Assembly (NCBI GenBank): GCA_900551365.1
Contig: URVZ01000030.1
Location: forward strand, 1-18,592
Length of the DNA: 18,592 nt
Direction: 5' to 3'
Source of the DNA: an uncultured Collinsella sp.
GTDB taxonomy: Bacteria; Actinomycetota; Coriobacteriia; Coriobacteriales; Coriobacteriaceae
The first letter of the stretch is position 1; each line of letters begins with the position of its first letter. The translations under genes and the position numbers were made by a program. Positions 5,831 through 13,806 of the stretch are shown piece after piece. The notes beneath the pieces were generated by a model, which was given only the letters and a program-made list of their open reading frames with translations, was not told the origin of the DNA and ran no database searches.

Positions 5831-7183
5831 ATGGCATTCAACGACTTGATCGCCCAGAAAATAAAGGACTTTGAACAGCAGGGGGTTCCGCAGGTTTTTG
5901 AGCGAGACCTTGATCTAGGAAACCCACAGGAGCCAAAGCGCGACAACATCGTAAATGTGATTGTGGGGGCCCGCCGTTGTGGAAAGACGTATCGCCTGTA
6001 TCAGGAGATGCGGCGGCTTCAGAGCCGGGGCGTCGAGCTTGACCGGATGCTTTACTTCAATTTTGAGGATGAGCGCTTGCGCCCGTATGAGCCATCGCTG
6101 CTGGCGGACGTGCTCGACACGTTCTATGCGCTGTATCCTGTTGCTCGAACCGAGGGCGCTTACATTTTCTTTGACGAGATCCAGGAAATTCCCGAATGGG
6201 GTGCGTTTCTGCGGCGTGTAGTCGATACGGAGAAAGCGACCGTCTATGTGACGGGATCTTCTTCTAAGATGCTGTCCTCAGAACTTAAGAGCGAGTTCAG
6301 GGGTCGTTCTCTTGTGCGAGAGCTTTTTCCGTTGAGTTTTTCGGAATACGTTCGATATAAGACGGGGAGCGTTCTCGAGCCAGATGCGACCTTTTCCCCG
6401 AGCGATGCAGCGCTGCTTCGACATCATCTGATCGGGTATCTTGAACGAGGGGGATTCATTGCGACACTTGAGCAGACGCCTGCAGACGCGATTCAGCTGC
6501 TACAGGAATATGCTTCGCGAACGGTCGCCATGGACGTCGTTGAACGTTACGACGTCAAGAACCCTCGCCTGGCATCGCTGTTCTTGACGCGGTGTATGGC
6601 ATCTTCGGGACGAGAGCTGTCAGTGAACAAAGTGTACAACGAGTTCAAGAGCAGACAGATACCCGTCAGTCGTAATTCGCTTAGCGATTTACTTGAGTAT
6701 TATGAGGACGCCTACCTGTTATTTTCTGTGCCGGAGTTCACGCGTTCACTGGCAAATAACATGCGGTCTGCGTCTAAGGTCTACGCTGTCGACCCTGCGA
6801 TGTTTGGAGCATTCTCTCCCGCATCAGCATTGGACCAGGGCCAGAGGCTCGAGACCGCAGTGTTCAATGCGCTAAGAAGAAAGACTCCCGCGGTGAGGAC
6901 CGGCTCGGTCTGCCGCCTGCTGATCAAAGAGAAGAGCAAAAGCCATGAGGTGGACTTTGTGGCTGGGGACGCGCTTCTCATGCGGGCTTATAGCCTGATT
7001 CAGGTGAGTGCGGATATGGCACGTGAGAAAACGCGCGAGCGCGAAATTGCCGCGCTTGATGCCTCGATGGCCCAGTTCGATCTTGGCGAGTCGGCAATCG
7101 TTACCATGGATGAACAGACCGATATTTCATGCGAGCACGGTGTGGTCCACGTTGTGCCCGCATGGAAGTGGCTCCTTGCCTAA
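5831..7183 (+). CDS. AAA-family ATPase with C-terminal DUF4143 domain
   Basis: A 450-residue cytoplasmic ATPase of the AAA_14/DUF4143 class, whose physiological role is not settled. Walker A is GARRCGKT at 46-53; Walker B is YIFFDEIQEI at 111-120 (D115, E116); a sensor-like TGSSSKML follows at 141-148. Then comes the family's FRGRS...LFPLSFSEY block at 156-173. The C-terminal part has HEVDFVAGD (372-380) and a following IQVSADM stretch, a pattern typical of the DUF4143 region, which resembles the restriction-nuclease-like fold. The ATG at 5831 follows TTGGAGAATC. It is monocistronic, with mixed AGA/CGA codons unlike clpB, which suggests horizontal gain. The promoter lies inside a large palindrome, so tight control is likely. 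Confidence 0.88.
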   Translation: MAFNDLIAQKIKDFEQQGVPQVFERDLDLGNPQEPKRDNIVNVIVGARRCGKTYRLYQEMRRLQSRGVELDRMLYFNFEDERLRPYEPSLLADVLDTFYALYPVARTEGAYIFFDEIQEIPEWGAFLRRVVDTEKATVYVTGSSSKMLSSELKSEFRGRSLVRELFPLSFSEYVRYKTGSVLEPDATFSPSDAALLRHHLIGYLERGGFIATLEQTPADAIQLLQEYASRTVAMDVVERYDVKNPRLASLFLTRCMASSGRELSVNKVYNEFKSRQIPVSRNSLSDLLEYYEDAYLLFSVPEFTRSLANNMRSASKVYAVDPAMFGAFSPASALDQGQRLETAVFNALRRKTPAVRTGSVCRLLIKEKSKSHEVDFVAGDALLMRAYSLIQVSADMAREKTREREIAALDASMAQFDLGESAIVTMDEQTDISCEHGVVHVVPAWKWLLA

Positions 7184-7256
7184 TCATCTATGGACCTGTG
7201 GGGTCAGGACCTCCTGGCTCCCTCATCACGGTTGGGGAGCACCTTGCTGCGCCAGG

Positions 7257-8753
7257 CTAGTCCTGGGCTTTGATACTCGGCAGGAGAATCTGGGCGAGGT
7301 AGTCGGTCTCGAGTTTGGCGGCGGCGTCGGCCTTGCCGTCTTTGCCGACCAGCACGTTCTTGATCTGGCTATAGGTATAGCGGTTGCCGGTCGTAAGCTC
7401 GACAAGCTCAATGGCCGCGTCCATGGGGTAGGTCGACACTGGATCCTGGGTGCGCCCGTTGATAGTCTGGGGCACCACGTACGGATAGACGGGGCCGCTG
7501 GCATAGACGGTATAACCGTTGCCCAGATTGGCCGCACCCAAAACCGTATCGCCCTCATCGGGCGTAAAGCTCTCGCCCTCGCGCACCGCGACGAGCGTCA
7601 CGATCGGCGTATCGCTGTCGCCGTCCAGATAAATGCACAGCGTGTTGCCGTTTTGCCAGGTTGCGACCTTGCCATACCACTCAACCGGAATATCGAGCTG
7701 ATACAGGTCCGTTGCCTTATGCCGAGCATCGGCATCGCGCGCGGCCTGCGCTTCGCTCGCGCTCACGGCATTGACGGCGGCGTCGCGCCGCGCGGTTGCC
7801 GCCTGCTGAAGTATCTTGGCGGCCGCGGCGGAGCTCGCACCGCCTTCCTCGGCATACTTGGCGGCGGCATCGATCTGGTCGTCAGTCACCGTGTCGGCCG
7901 AAGGCACCTTGAGCTTAAAGGTGGCCTGGGCACTTAAATCCTGTCCATCGCTCTTAACGGCGACCTGCGTCTTGGTGGTCGGGACGGTATAGATGGTGCC
8001 GTCGGCCGCGATGGGGGAGGCGGCGATGGAGAGCGTGTAATCGCCGGGCAGCAGTTTGATGCCGCGGCCGCGCTCGTCAACGTAGAGCGTTTCGCTCACG
8101 GAAGAACCGTCGGAATCTTGTCCGCTCACCTGCACGGGAATCTTGGAGCCAGTTGAGCAGTCGAGGCCCGCGGCATGCACGCCAATCTGCACCGACATCA
8201 TGGTATGGGCGTTTGCGGCAAGCACGGCAGCCTGCTCTTGTTGATATCCGTTCCAGGCAGCATAGCCTGCGCCGCCGGCAACAAGCGCGACGGCTACGAC
8301 GCCGGCAACCATCAGATTGCGGCGCTTGGGCGACATTTTGCGATGGCGAACCTCGGCCTCGCGTGCCGAGGGAACGGACGGCAGGGGAATATCGCCCATG
8401 GCGATGGTCTCGTCCACGGCAGGCGCAGAGCCTAAGCCAGGAAGCTCGCGGGTCAGCGAATCCTCGGCCGGCAAGCTGTCGAGCAAGATGGTTTCCTCGC
8501 CCGTGTCGGATTCGGGCTGGTTGTCGGCCTCGCTTTCGGTGTCTTCGTGACCTGCCTCATCTTCGGCAGGCTCAACGTCGCCTGCATCCTGACCATCGGG
8601 CTGTGCCTCGATTTCCGGTTCATCCTGCACATCAACGCTCGAATCGTCAAACGCAACATCGTCAAGCGAAATCCGGTCTAGGCTCTCCAGGGCCTCGGCA
8701 CACGCTTCTGCATCTTGGGCCGCATCCTCTTGGCCCATCGTCTCATCTTTCAT
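7257..8753 (-). CDS. Single-pass membrane protein with long acidic cytoplasmic tail
   Basis: The protein has 498 residues from the ATG at 8753, which is preceded by GGGGGA at good spacing; an upstream start would lack a ribosome site. Residues 1-130 are very acidic (Asp/Glu/Gln runs) with few hydrophobics, followed by a basic stop-transfer patch (RHRKMSPKRR, 137-146) and one membrane helix (about 147-169). Residues 170-498 should lie outside the cell. They contain an Ala/Asp-rich helical stretch near 290-340 and a later beta-rich part (VEWYGKVATWQNGNTLCIYLDGD). There is no signal peptidase site, sortase motif or catalytic motif that I recognise. It could be a surface or envelope-sensing protein; the function is unknown. 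The gene is monocistronic and convergent with the ATPase gene. Confidence 0.85.
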   Translation of the reverse strand: MKDETMGQEDAAQDAEACAEALESLDRISLDDVAFDDSSVDVQDEPEIEAQPDGQDAGDVEPAEDEAGHEDTESEADNQPESDTGEETILLDSLPAEDSLTRELPGLGSAPAVDETIAMGDIPLPSVPSAREAEVRHRKMSPKRRNLMVAGVVAVALVAGGAGYAAWNGYQQEQAAVLAANAHTMMSVQIGVHAAGLDCSTGSKIPVQVSGQDSDGSSVSETLYVDERGRGIKLLPGDYTLSIAASPIAADGTIYTVPTTKTQVAVKSDGQDLSAQATFKLKVPSADTVTDDQIDAAAKYAEEGGASSAAAAKILQQAATARRDAAVNAVSASEAQAARDADARHKATDLYQLDIPVEWYGKVATWQNGNTLCIYLDGDSDTPIVTLVAVREGESFTPDEGDTVLGAANLGNGYTVYASGPVYPYVVPQTINGRTQDPVSTYPMDAAIELVELTTGNRYTYSQIKNVLVGKDGKADAAAKLETDYLAQILLPSIKAQD

Positions 8754-8832
8754 ATATCCCCCAAGCTCAATATCGGGACAACACTGTACCCAAAAACGGG
8801 ACCCCATAGAGCCGCCGCATGATTTGAAATCC

Positions 8833-8872
8833 GATTTTATATATGCGTATGTGATTTTATATATGCGTATGT
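8833..8872 (-). promoter_or_regulatory. Perfect 20-bp tandem repeat in the promoter region
   Basis: GATTTTATATATGCGTATGT occurs twice head to tail (8833-8852, 8853-8872) with no mismatch. It lies 80-119 bp upstream of the minus-strand start at 8753. On the minus strand each unit contains CATATATAAAAT, which could supply a -10 hexamer, giving tandem promoters, or each unit could be a protein-binding box. The function is inferred. Confidence 0.5.
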
Positions 8873-8901
8873 TTTTGAATAGATGAATAGAGACGCAACG
8901 A

Positions 8902-8942
8902 CAAAAGCCCCCGAAAAGCGAGCGAAACGCTTTCCGGGGGCT
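8902..8942 (-). terminator. Terminator of the DUF5692 gene
   Basis: On the minus strand, AGCCCCCGGAAAGCG pairs with CGCTTTTCGGGGGCT across a 7-nt loop (arms 8928-8942 and 8906-8920, one mismatch), followed by a short T-run (GCTTTTGT). It lies about 70 bp past the stop codon at 9010. Confidence 0.8.
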
Positions 8943-9009
8943 CTGCGAGACATTGGATGAAAATCCTGACGGGCGGGCCTATGCCCAACTGCCAACAGCG
9001 ACCAACACG

Positions 9010-10017
9010 TTACTCGGCGTGCGCGTAATCCACCTTGGCGCGGCGGGCGGTAGCCTTCTCCCAATCGCTGGTGCCCTCAAAGACATCCTGCTTGTAGGGA
9101 TTGCGGCCGAGCTTCTTGGCGCGGTAGGCGATGTAGATGATCGCGGCGACGTTGGCGACCAGAGCGGCGATGGAGACCGCGGTAGCGGCGCCGGGGTCGA
9201 GCGTGGAGTGGGTCACAAAGATGGACTCCTCCTGGAAGTACGGGAACACCTGGGCAAACATGCACCAAATGGCCAGCGTAAAGGCGCGGTTCTGGATCCA
9301 GCCGCCCTTGTTCCAGATAAAGGCGGCGACGGTGGGCGCCAGAAGCAGCGCAAAGCCGCAGAACCAGGAGTGGGTGGGCAGGCAGTTGTAGGTGTAGCAG
9401 AAGTTCCAGATATCGTAGGCGATGATGTAGACCCAGGTCATATCGGGCCACAGCATGTCGGTCTTGTCCTCGGAGGCGTAGACGCTCCACCAACCGGTCA
9501 TGCAGAAGATGTTGATAATACCGGCGATGCCGTTGAACACGTTGTTCCAGCCGGCCAGCTGCGTAGCACCTTCGGAGGTGACCCAAGTGGACTGGCCCAG
9601 GACAAAGAAGTGATAGGCGCTCTCGAAGTCGGACACGACGGCGATCATGATGTTGATGGCGACGATCACAAACGGCCATGCGCGGAACCAATGCGCCTTG
9701 CCAATCTTGCCCCACTGGTACTTAATGGCAATGAAGCCCCAGCAACCGGCCAGCGCCGCGTATACCTTGGCGTAGTGGAACCAGCTGTTCTGGTACACAT
9801 GGGTGGGGTTGGTGAGCGCCCACTCGGCACCCTGCGAGACGCCGATGGCGATGGCGACGCAGTAGATGGTCATGGCCAGCGGAGCCACGCCAAAGATGAT
9901 TGCCGCGCCCAGCTTGGTGCGGCGGCCGACCTCGTTGAGCACGATCAGGCCAATAAAGACCATGGCCCAGCCGGCCCAGTGGATAAGGGTATCGCTACCC
10001 CTAACATCGAACAGCAT
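9010..10017 (-). CDS. DUF5692 family integral membrane protein
   Basis: The protein has 335 residues from the ATG at 10017, with AAAGGAG seven bases upstream. I count about nine hydrophobic helices, for example WAMVFIGLIVLNEVG, FGVAPLAMTIYCVAIAIGV, AWPFVIVAINIMIAVV and ATAVSIAALVANVAAIIYIAY. There are many Trp and aromatic residues in the loops (GWAM, WFHY, GWWSVY, DIWNFCYTYNC), and the tail is cytoplasmic and charged. This agrees with the DUF5692 family, found in anaerobic gut bacteria, with no established role. It lies 63 bp downstream of the TetR gene on the same strand, so the two are probably co-transcribed and under the same control. It could be a transporter or a membrane partner of the divergent oxidoreductase; neither is shown by sequence. 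Confidence 0.82.
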   Translation of the reverse strand: MLFDVRGSDTLIHWAGWAMVFIGLIVLNEVGRRTKLGAAIIFGVAPLAMTIYCVAIAIGVSQGAEWALTNPTHVYQNSWFHYAKVYAALAGCWGFIAIKYQWGKIGKAHWFRAWPFVIVAINIMIAVVSDFESAYHFFVLGQSTWVTSEGATQLAGWNNVFNGIAGIINIFCMTGWWSVYASEDKTDMLWPDMTWVYIIAYDIWNFCYTYNCLPTHSWFCGFALLLAPTVAAFIWNKGGWIQNRAFTLAIWCMFAQVFPYFQEESIFVTHSTLDPGAATAVSIAALVANVAAIIYIAYRAKKLGRNPYKQDVFEGTSDWEKATARRAKVDYAHAE

Positions 10018-10035
10018 GCTGCTCTCCTTTCACAC

Positions 10036-10063
10036 GCCCGCGGCCCCTCTTCTGATCGCGGGC
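10036..10063 (-). other. Intercistronic stem-loop between tetR-type gene and DUF5692 gene
   Basis: GCCCGCG (10036-10042) and CGCGGGC (10057-10063) form a 7-bp GC stem with a 14-nt loop, just upstream of the DUF5692 ribosome site. There is no U-run, so mRNA processing or stability is more likely than termination. Confidence 0.35.
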
Positions 10064-10080
10064 AGTTTGGCCAAATGTCG

Positions 10081-10743
10081 TCAGTCCTGGGGCTTGCGCT
10101 CCGGATACTTGGCGGTATAGCCCTCGATGTGGAGTGTCGAGGCGATGATTTCCTTGACCGTCTCGTCGGGCACATCGGGGTGCGTGCGGATATACATCAA
10201 CAACCCCATGATGAGGGTGTAGAACGTCTCGTAGACATGGTCGATGCGTAGCTCATGATGGGCGACAAAATCCACCACGGTGGTGTCGCAGATATACTGC
10301 GCCACACGCTGGACCACGTTGTGTAAAAAGCCGCCGTAGAGCGCGCCACTGCTTGAGGTGAGCGTACTCGGCAGCTCGTGGCCGCTGGCGACCAGGCGCT
10401 TAAAGAGCGGGGCGACGGTGTCGAGTGCGCCTTCGATGTCGCCAACCGTGCGGCCGGCGTTCCACTGCTCGAGTTCGGAGATAAAACCGTCGATTGCCTC
10501 GTCCATGACGGCGGTGACAGCGGCGTCCATATCGGCGAAGTAGTGGTAGAACAGCGAGCGCGTGCAGCCGGCTCGCTTGGTCACGGCCGAGACGGATAGA
10601 TGCGACACGCCCAGCTCGGAGCTTACGGTGCGCACGGCATCGAGAATCTCGCGACGGCGTTCGTCGCCCGTCAGGCGCTTTGCCGCGCTATCGGACGCAA
10701 GAGTGGCGTCGGCCACAGGGATATCTGCGTACGTGTTGCCCAT
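10081..10743 (-). CDS. TetR/AcrR family transcriptional regulator
   Basis: The protein has 220 residues and starts at the ATG at 10743, with AAAGGCGG upstream. After a 25-residue leader, the N-terminal DNA-binding domain is clear: RRREILDAVRTVSSELG, then a helix-turn-helix (SVSAVTKRAGCTRSLFYHYF, about 52-71) ending in the family's YHYF signature, followed by ADMDAAVTAV. The C-terminal helical domain binds an unknown ligand and mediates dimerisation. It is divergent from the Fe-S oxidoreductase gene. Two palindromes of one consensus in the shared 189-bp intergenic region are likely its operators, so it probably represses itself, the DUF5692 gene and the oxidoreductase. Confidence 0.93.
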   Translation of the reverse strand: MGNTYADIPVADATLASDSAAKRLTGDERRREILDAVRTVSSELGVSHLSVSAVTKRAGCTRSLFYHYFADMDAAVTAVMDEAIDGFISELEQWNAGRTVGDIEGALDTVAPLFKRLVASGHELPSTLTSSSGALYGGFLHNVVQRVAQYICDTTVVDFVAHHELRIDHVYETFYTLIMGLLMYIRTHPDVPDETVKEIIASTLHIEGYTAKYPERKPQD

Positions 10744-10791
10744 GTTCTGCCGCCTTTCATCCTCTTTTGCCTGACCGTTCGCCTAACAGTC

Positions 10792-10820
10792 TTGAATATT
10801 GTTGACGGTTCGTCAATACT
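10792..10820 (+). promoter_or_regulatory. Candidate promoter of the oxidoreductase operon
   Basis: TTGAAT (10792-10797) and AATACT (10815-10820) are 17 bp apart. The first operator palindrome lies within the spacer and the second lies at the expected start site, so a bound repressor would exclude RNA polymerase. The match to consensus is modest. Confidence 0.3.
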
Positions 10821-10839
10821 ATTTTTGACACAATGTCAA
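10802..10839. promoter_or_regulatory. Two TetR-type operator palindromes
   Basis: TTGACGGTTCGTCAA (10802-10816) and TTGACACAATGTCAA (10825-10839) are both perfect in their outer 6-bp arms and share the form TTGAC-N5-GTCAA. Their centres are 23 bp apart, about two helical turns. The size, symmetry and position between a TetR gene and its divergent neighbour are typical of TetR operators. Confidence 0.75.
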
Positions 10840-10932
10840 CTAATGGCGGGTGAACGGCATGGGGCATGCCCAGCCTGCAAAAAAAGAGGGGCGCCGCGGT
10901 CTCGCCGGGCTGCGGCAAGAGAAGGGACAACC

Positions 10933-13710
10933 ATGATTCTCAACGGACCGGGGATTAGCTACACCGAGCCCGACATCGGTTCGGAGTTCGTGCCGCCGCT
11001 GCCGGAGCATCCGCGCGAGGCCATCGTCAAGCTGTGCGAGCACTGCACCAACCGTCTGCTGCATCGCGATGAGCTGCTGGGCTACGAGTACTGGTCGTTT
11101 GCCGAGGCCGCAACCGACGAGCAGGCCGAAGTGCTCTGCAAGATGAAGATGCGCCGTCCCTATACGCTGCCCGAGATGGTCAAGCTCACCGGCATGCCCG
11201 AAGCCGATATCGAGAAGATGCTCGACGACATGAGCTACACGGGTCTGCTTGAGTACAACTGGGAAAACCCCGAGCGCGCCAAGCAGTGGGTGCTGCCCAT
11301 GCTGGTGCCGGGTTCCGCTGAGTTTCTCAACATGCGCGTGAGCCAGCTCGAGGAGCATCCGGTCTATGCCAAGTTCTTTGAGCAGGCGTCCAAGGGACCG
11401 CTGTCCAAGGCCACGCCGATGGTGCCGCCCGGAGGCGCCGGTATCGGTATGCATGTCATTCCGGTCGAGAAGGCTATCGACGCGGCGAGCACCTCGGTGC
11501 CGATCGAGCATATCGAGCATTGGCTCGACAAATACGATGGCAAATATGCCGCTAGCACCTGCAGCTGCCGCGCGAGCCGTCGCGTGATGGGTGAGGGCTG
11601 CGCCGACGACCCGGCCGATTGGTGCATCGCCGTGGGCGATATGGCCGACTACGTGGTTGAGACCGATCGTGGCCATTACGTGACCCGCGACGAGGTTTAC
11701 GACATCTTGCGCCAGGCCGAGGACAACGGCTTTGTGCACCAGATCACCAATATCGACGGCGAGAACAAGATCTTCGCCATCTGCAACTGCAACGTCAACG
11801 TGTGCTACGCCCTGCGCACCTCGCAACTGTTCAACACGCCCAACCTGTCGCGCTCGGCCTACGTCGCCAAGGTCGAGAAGGACAAGTGCGTGGCCTGCGG
11901 TCGCTGCGTTGAGGTGTGTCCGGCCGGCGCCACCAAACTGGGCCAGAAGCTCTGTAGCAAAAAGGCCGGCGGCCGCGTGCCCGAGTATCCGCGCCAGGAG
12001 CTGCCCGATGCCACCAAGTGGGACCACACCAAGTGGTCGCCCAACTACCGCAACGACAACCGCATCGAGACGCATGAGTCCGGCACCGCGCCCTGCAAGA
12101 CGGCCTGCCCCGCGCACGTTGCCGTTCAGGGCTATTTGAAGCTCGCGGCGCAGGGCCGCTATGACGAGGCGTTGGCGCTCATCAAGCGCGAGAACCCGCT
12201 GCCCGCTATCTGCGGCCGTGTGTGCAACCGCCGCTGTGAGGATGCCTGCACCCGCGGCCGTGTGGACGCCGCCGTGGCTATCGACGAGGTCAAGAAGTTT
12301 ATCGCCCAGCGCGATCTGGATGCCGCGACCCGCTATGTCCCGTCCGTGGTGACGCCGACGCGCGCCGGCGGCTTCGATCAGAAGATTGCCATCATCGGTG
12401 CCGGCCCGGCTGGCCTGTCCTGTGCTTTCTATCTTGCCGAGAAGGGCTACAAGCCCGTCGTGTTCGAGAAGAACGAGCGCCCGGGCGGCATGCTCACCTA
12501 TGGCATTCCCAGCTTTAAGCTGGAAAAGGACGTTATCGAGGCTGAGGTCGAGATCATTCGCCTGATGGGCGCCGAGTTCCGCTATGGCGTGGAGGTCGGC
12601 CGTGACGTGACGCTCGATGAGCTGCGCGAGCAGGGCTTTAAGGCCTTCTACGTTGCCATCGGCTGCCAGGGCGGCCGCCTTGCCGGTATTCCGGGCGAGG
12701 ATGCCGAGGATGTGATCGTGGCCGTCGACTTCTTGCGCGAGGTCAACAGCGGCAAGATTGACGCGCTGCCCGGCCGCACCATCGTGGTGGGCGGCGGCAA
12801 CGTTGCTATCGATGTCGCGCGCAACGCCTGCCGTCTGGGTTCCGAGCACGTTGAGATGTTCTGCCTGGAGAGCGAGGCCCAGATGCCCGCCAGCGAGGAA
12901 GAACGTCGCGAGGCCGTTGAGGACGGCGCGCACATCAGCTGCAGCTGGGGCCCCAAGGAGATTCACTTGGACGAGGCCGGTCGTGTCTGCGGTATCACCT
13001 TCAAGCGCTGCACGCGTGTCTTTGACGACGAGGGCCGTTTTGCGCCCGAGTACGACGAGAACGACCTGCGCCGCGTCGATGCCGACCGCGTGGTCATGTC
13101 CATCGGCCAGTCCATCGTGTGGGGCGACCTGCTGGCTGGCTCCAAGGTGGAGCTTGGCCGCGGCCAGGGTGCCCTTGCCGATCCCCAGACCTATCAGACC
13201 GCCGAGCCAGACATCTTTGTGGGCGGCGACGTCTACACCGGCCCCAGCTTTGCCATCGACGCTATCGCCGCCGGCCACGAGGCCGCGGTGTCCATCCATC
13301 GCTTTGTGCAGCCGGGATCCACGCTCACCATCGGTCGCAACCAGCGCCGCTACACCGCGCTCGACCGCGACGATGTCGTGATCGAGAGCTACGACAACGC
13401 GTGCCGTGAGGTTGCCCACGTGGACCGCGAGCGCGAGAAGGCCGCGCCGTTTAGCGAGTACGTCGAGACCTTTACCGAAGAGCAGGTGCGCGCCGAGACC
13501 GCCCGTTGCCTGGGCTGCGGCGCCTCGATCGTCGACCCCAACAAGTGTATCGGCTGCGGCCTGTGCACCACCAAGTGCGCGTTCGATGCCATCCACCTGG
13601 ATCGAGACCGCCCCGAGTGCTCCACGATGGTCAAATACGAGCAAAAGCTCCCAAGCCTCGGCAAGTACGCTCTAAAGCGTGCAATCAAAATCAAGTTCGG
13701 TCGTAAATAG
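10933..13710 (+). CDS. Multi-domain Fe-S/FAD/NAD(P) oxidoreductase (GltD-like)
   Basis: The protein has 925 residues from the ATG at 10933, with GAAGGGA upstream. In order: an N-terminal region with a winged-helix-like stretch (about 70-105) and a cysteine-rich section (C210, C212, C223, C231, C284, C286, C291). A ferredoxin motif C319-x2-C-x2-C-x3-C329 follows. Next is the GltD-type Fe-S domain (C388, C392, C427, C431, C435, C439), an FAD site GAGPAGLS at 489-496, and an NAD(P) site GGGNVAID at 620-627. The C-terminus has C859 and C862, then a second ferredoxin motif C872-x2-C-x2-C-x3-C882. No signal peptide is present. The core matches the glutamate synthase small-subunit/NADPH-dependent ferredoxin reductase family, but no glutamate synthase large subunit is nearby, so glutamate synthesis is unlikely. 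It probably moves electrons between NAD(P)H and a ferredoxin or dedicated partner. Confidence 0.9.
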   Translation: MILNGPGISYTEPDIGSEFVPPLPEHPREAIVKLCEHCTNRLLHRDELLGYEYWSFAEAATDEQAEVLCKMKMRRPYTLPEMVKLTGMPEADIEKMLDDMSYTGLLEYNWENPERAKQWVLPMLVPGSAEFLNMRVSQLEEHPVYAKFFEQASKGPLSKATPMVPPGGAGIGMHVIPVEKAIDAASTSVPIEHIEHWLDKYDGKYAASTCSCRASRRVMGEGCADDPADWCIAVGDMADYVVETDRGHYVTRDEVYDILRQAEDNGFVHQITNIDGENKIFAICNCNVNVCYALRTSQLFNTPNLSRSAYVAKVEKDKCVACGRCVEVCPAGATKLGQKLCSKKAGGRVPEYPRQELPDATKWDHTKWSPNYRNDNRIETHESGTAPCKTACPAHVAVQGYLKLAAQGRYDEALALIKRENPLPAICGRVCNRRCEDACTRGRVDAAVAIDEVKKFIAQRDLDAATRYVPSVVTPTRAGGFDQKIAIIGAGPAGLSCAFYLAEKGYKPVVFEKNERPGGMLTYGIPSFKLEKDVIEAEVEIIRLMGAEFRYGVEVGRDVTLDELREQGFKAFYVAIGCQGGRLAGIPGEDAEDVIVAVDFLREVNSGKIDALPGRTIVVGGGNVAIDVARNACRLGSEHVEMFCLESEAQMPASEEERREAVEDGAHISCSWGPKEIHLDEAGRVCGITFKRCTRVFDDEGRFAPEYDENDLRRVDADRVVMSIGQSIVWGDLLAGSKVELGRGQGALADPQTYQTAEPDIFVGGDVYTGPSFAIDAIAAGHEAAVSIHRFVQPGSTLTIGRNQRRYTALDRDDVVIESYDNACREVAHVDREREKAAPFSEYVETFTEEQVRAETARCLGCGASIVDPNKCIGCGLCTTKCAFDAIHLDRDRPECSTMVKYEQKLPSLGKYALKRAIKIKFGRK

Positions 13711-13725
13711 GTAACCATGGCGGGT

Positions 13726-13761
13726 AAGGGGACGGCGCAGACTAGATTTCGCCGTTCCCTT
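13726..13761 (+). other. Stem-loop between oxidoreductase and hypA-like gene
   Basis: AAGGGGACGGCG (13726-13737) pairs with CGCCGTTCCCTT (13750-13761), 12 bp with one G-U pair and a 12-nt loop, followed by the weak T-rich TGCTTTG. It may be a partial terminator or attenuator lowering expression of the downstream gene, whose ribosome site lies 30 nt further on. Confidence 0.45.
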
Positions 13762-13806
13762 GCTTTGAGTTTGCATCGAATCAACCTCTGCAGAAAGGGT
13801 TTCGAC

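Noticed and set aside
8953..10251. Plus-strand open frame opposite the DUF5692 and TetR genes
   Set aside because: It runs antisense to two well-supported genes and has no motif or ribosome site.
10600..10932. Extension of the flavoprotein upstream through the TetR gene
   Set aside because: It crosses the operators and the TetR coding sequence; ATG 10933 has a proper ribosome site and a sensible N-terminus.
10840..13644. Minus-strand open frame (934 codons) opposite the Fe-S flavoprotein
   Set aside because: Same effect of high GC at third positions; the plus-strand protein carries all recognisable motifs.
13717..13806. N-terminal extension of HypA from an upstream ATG
   Set aside because: It would bury the His2 nickel site, the extension is basic and unlike the family, and it runs through a stem-loop; the TTG at 13807 has the better ribosome site.
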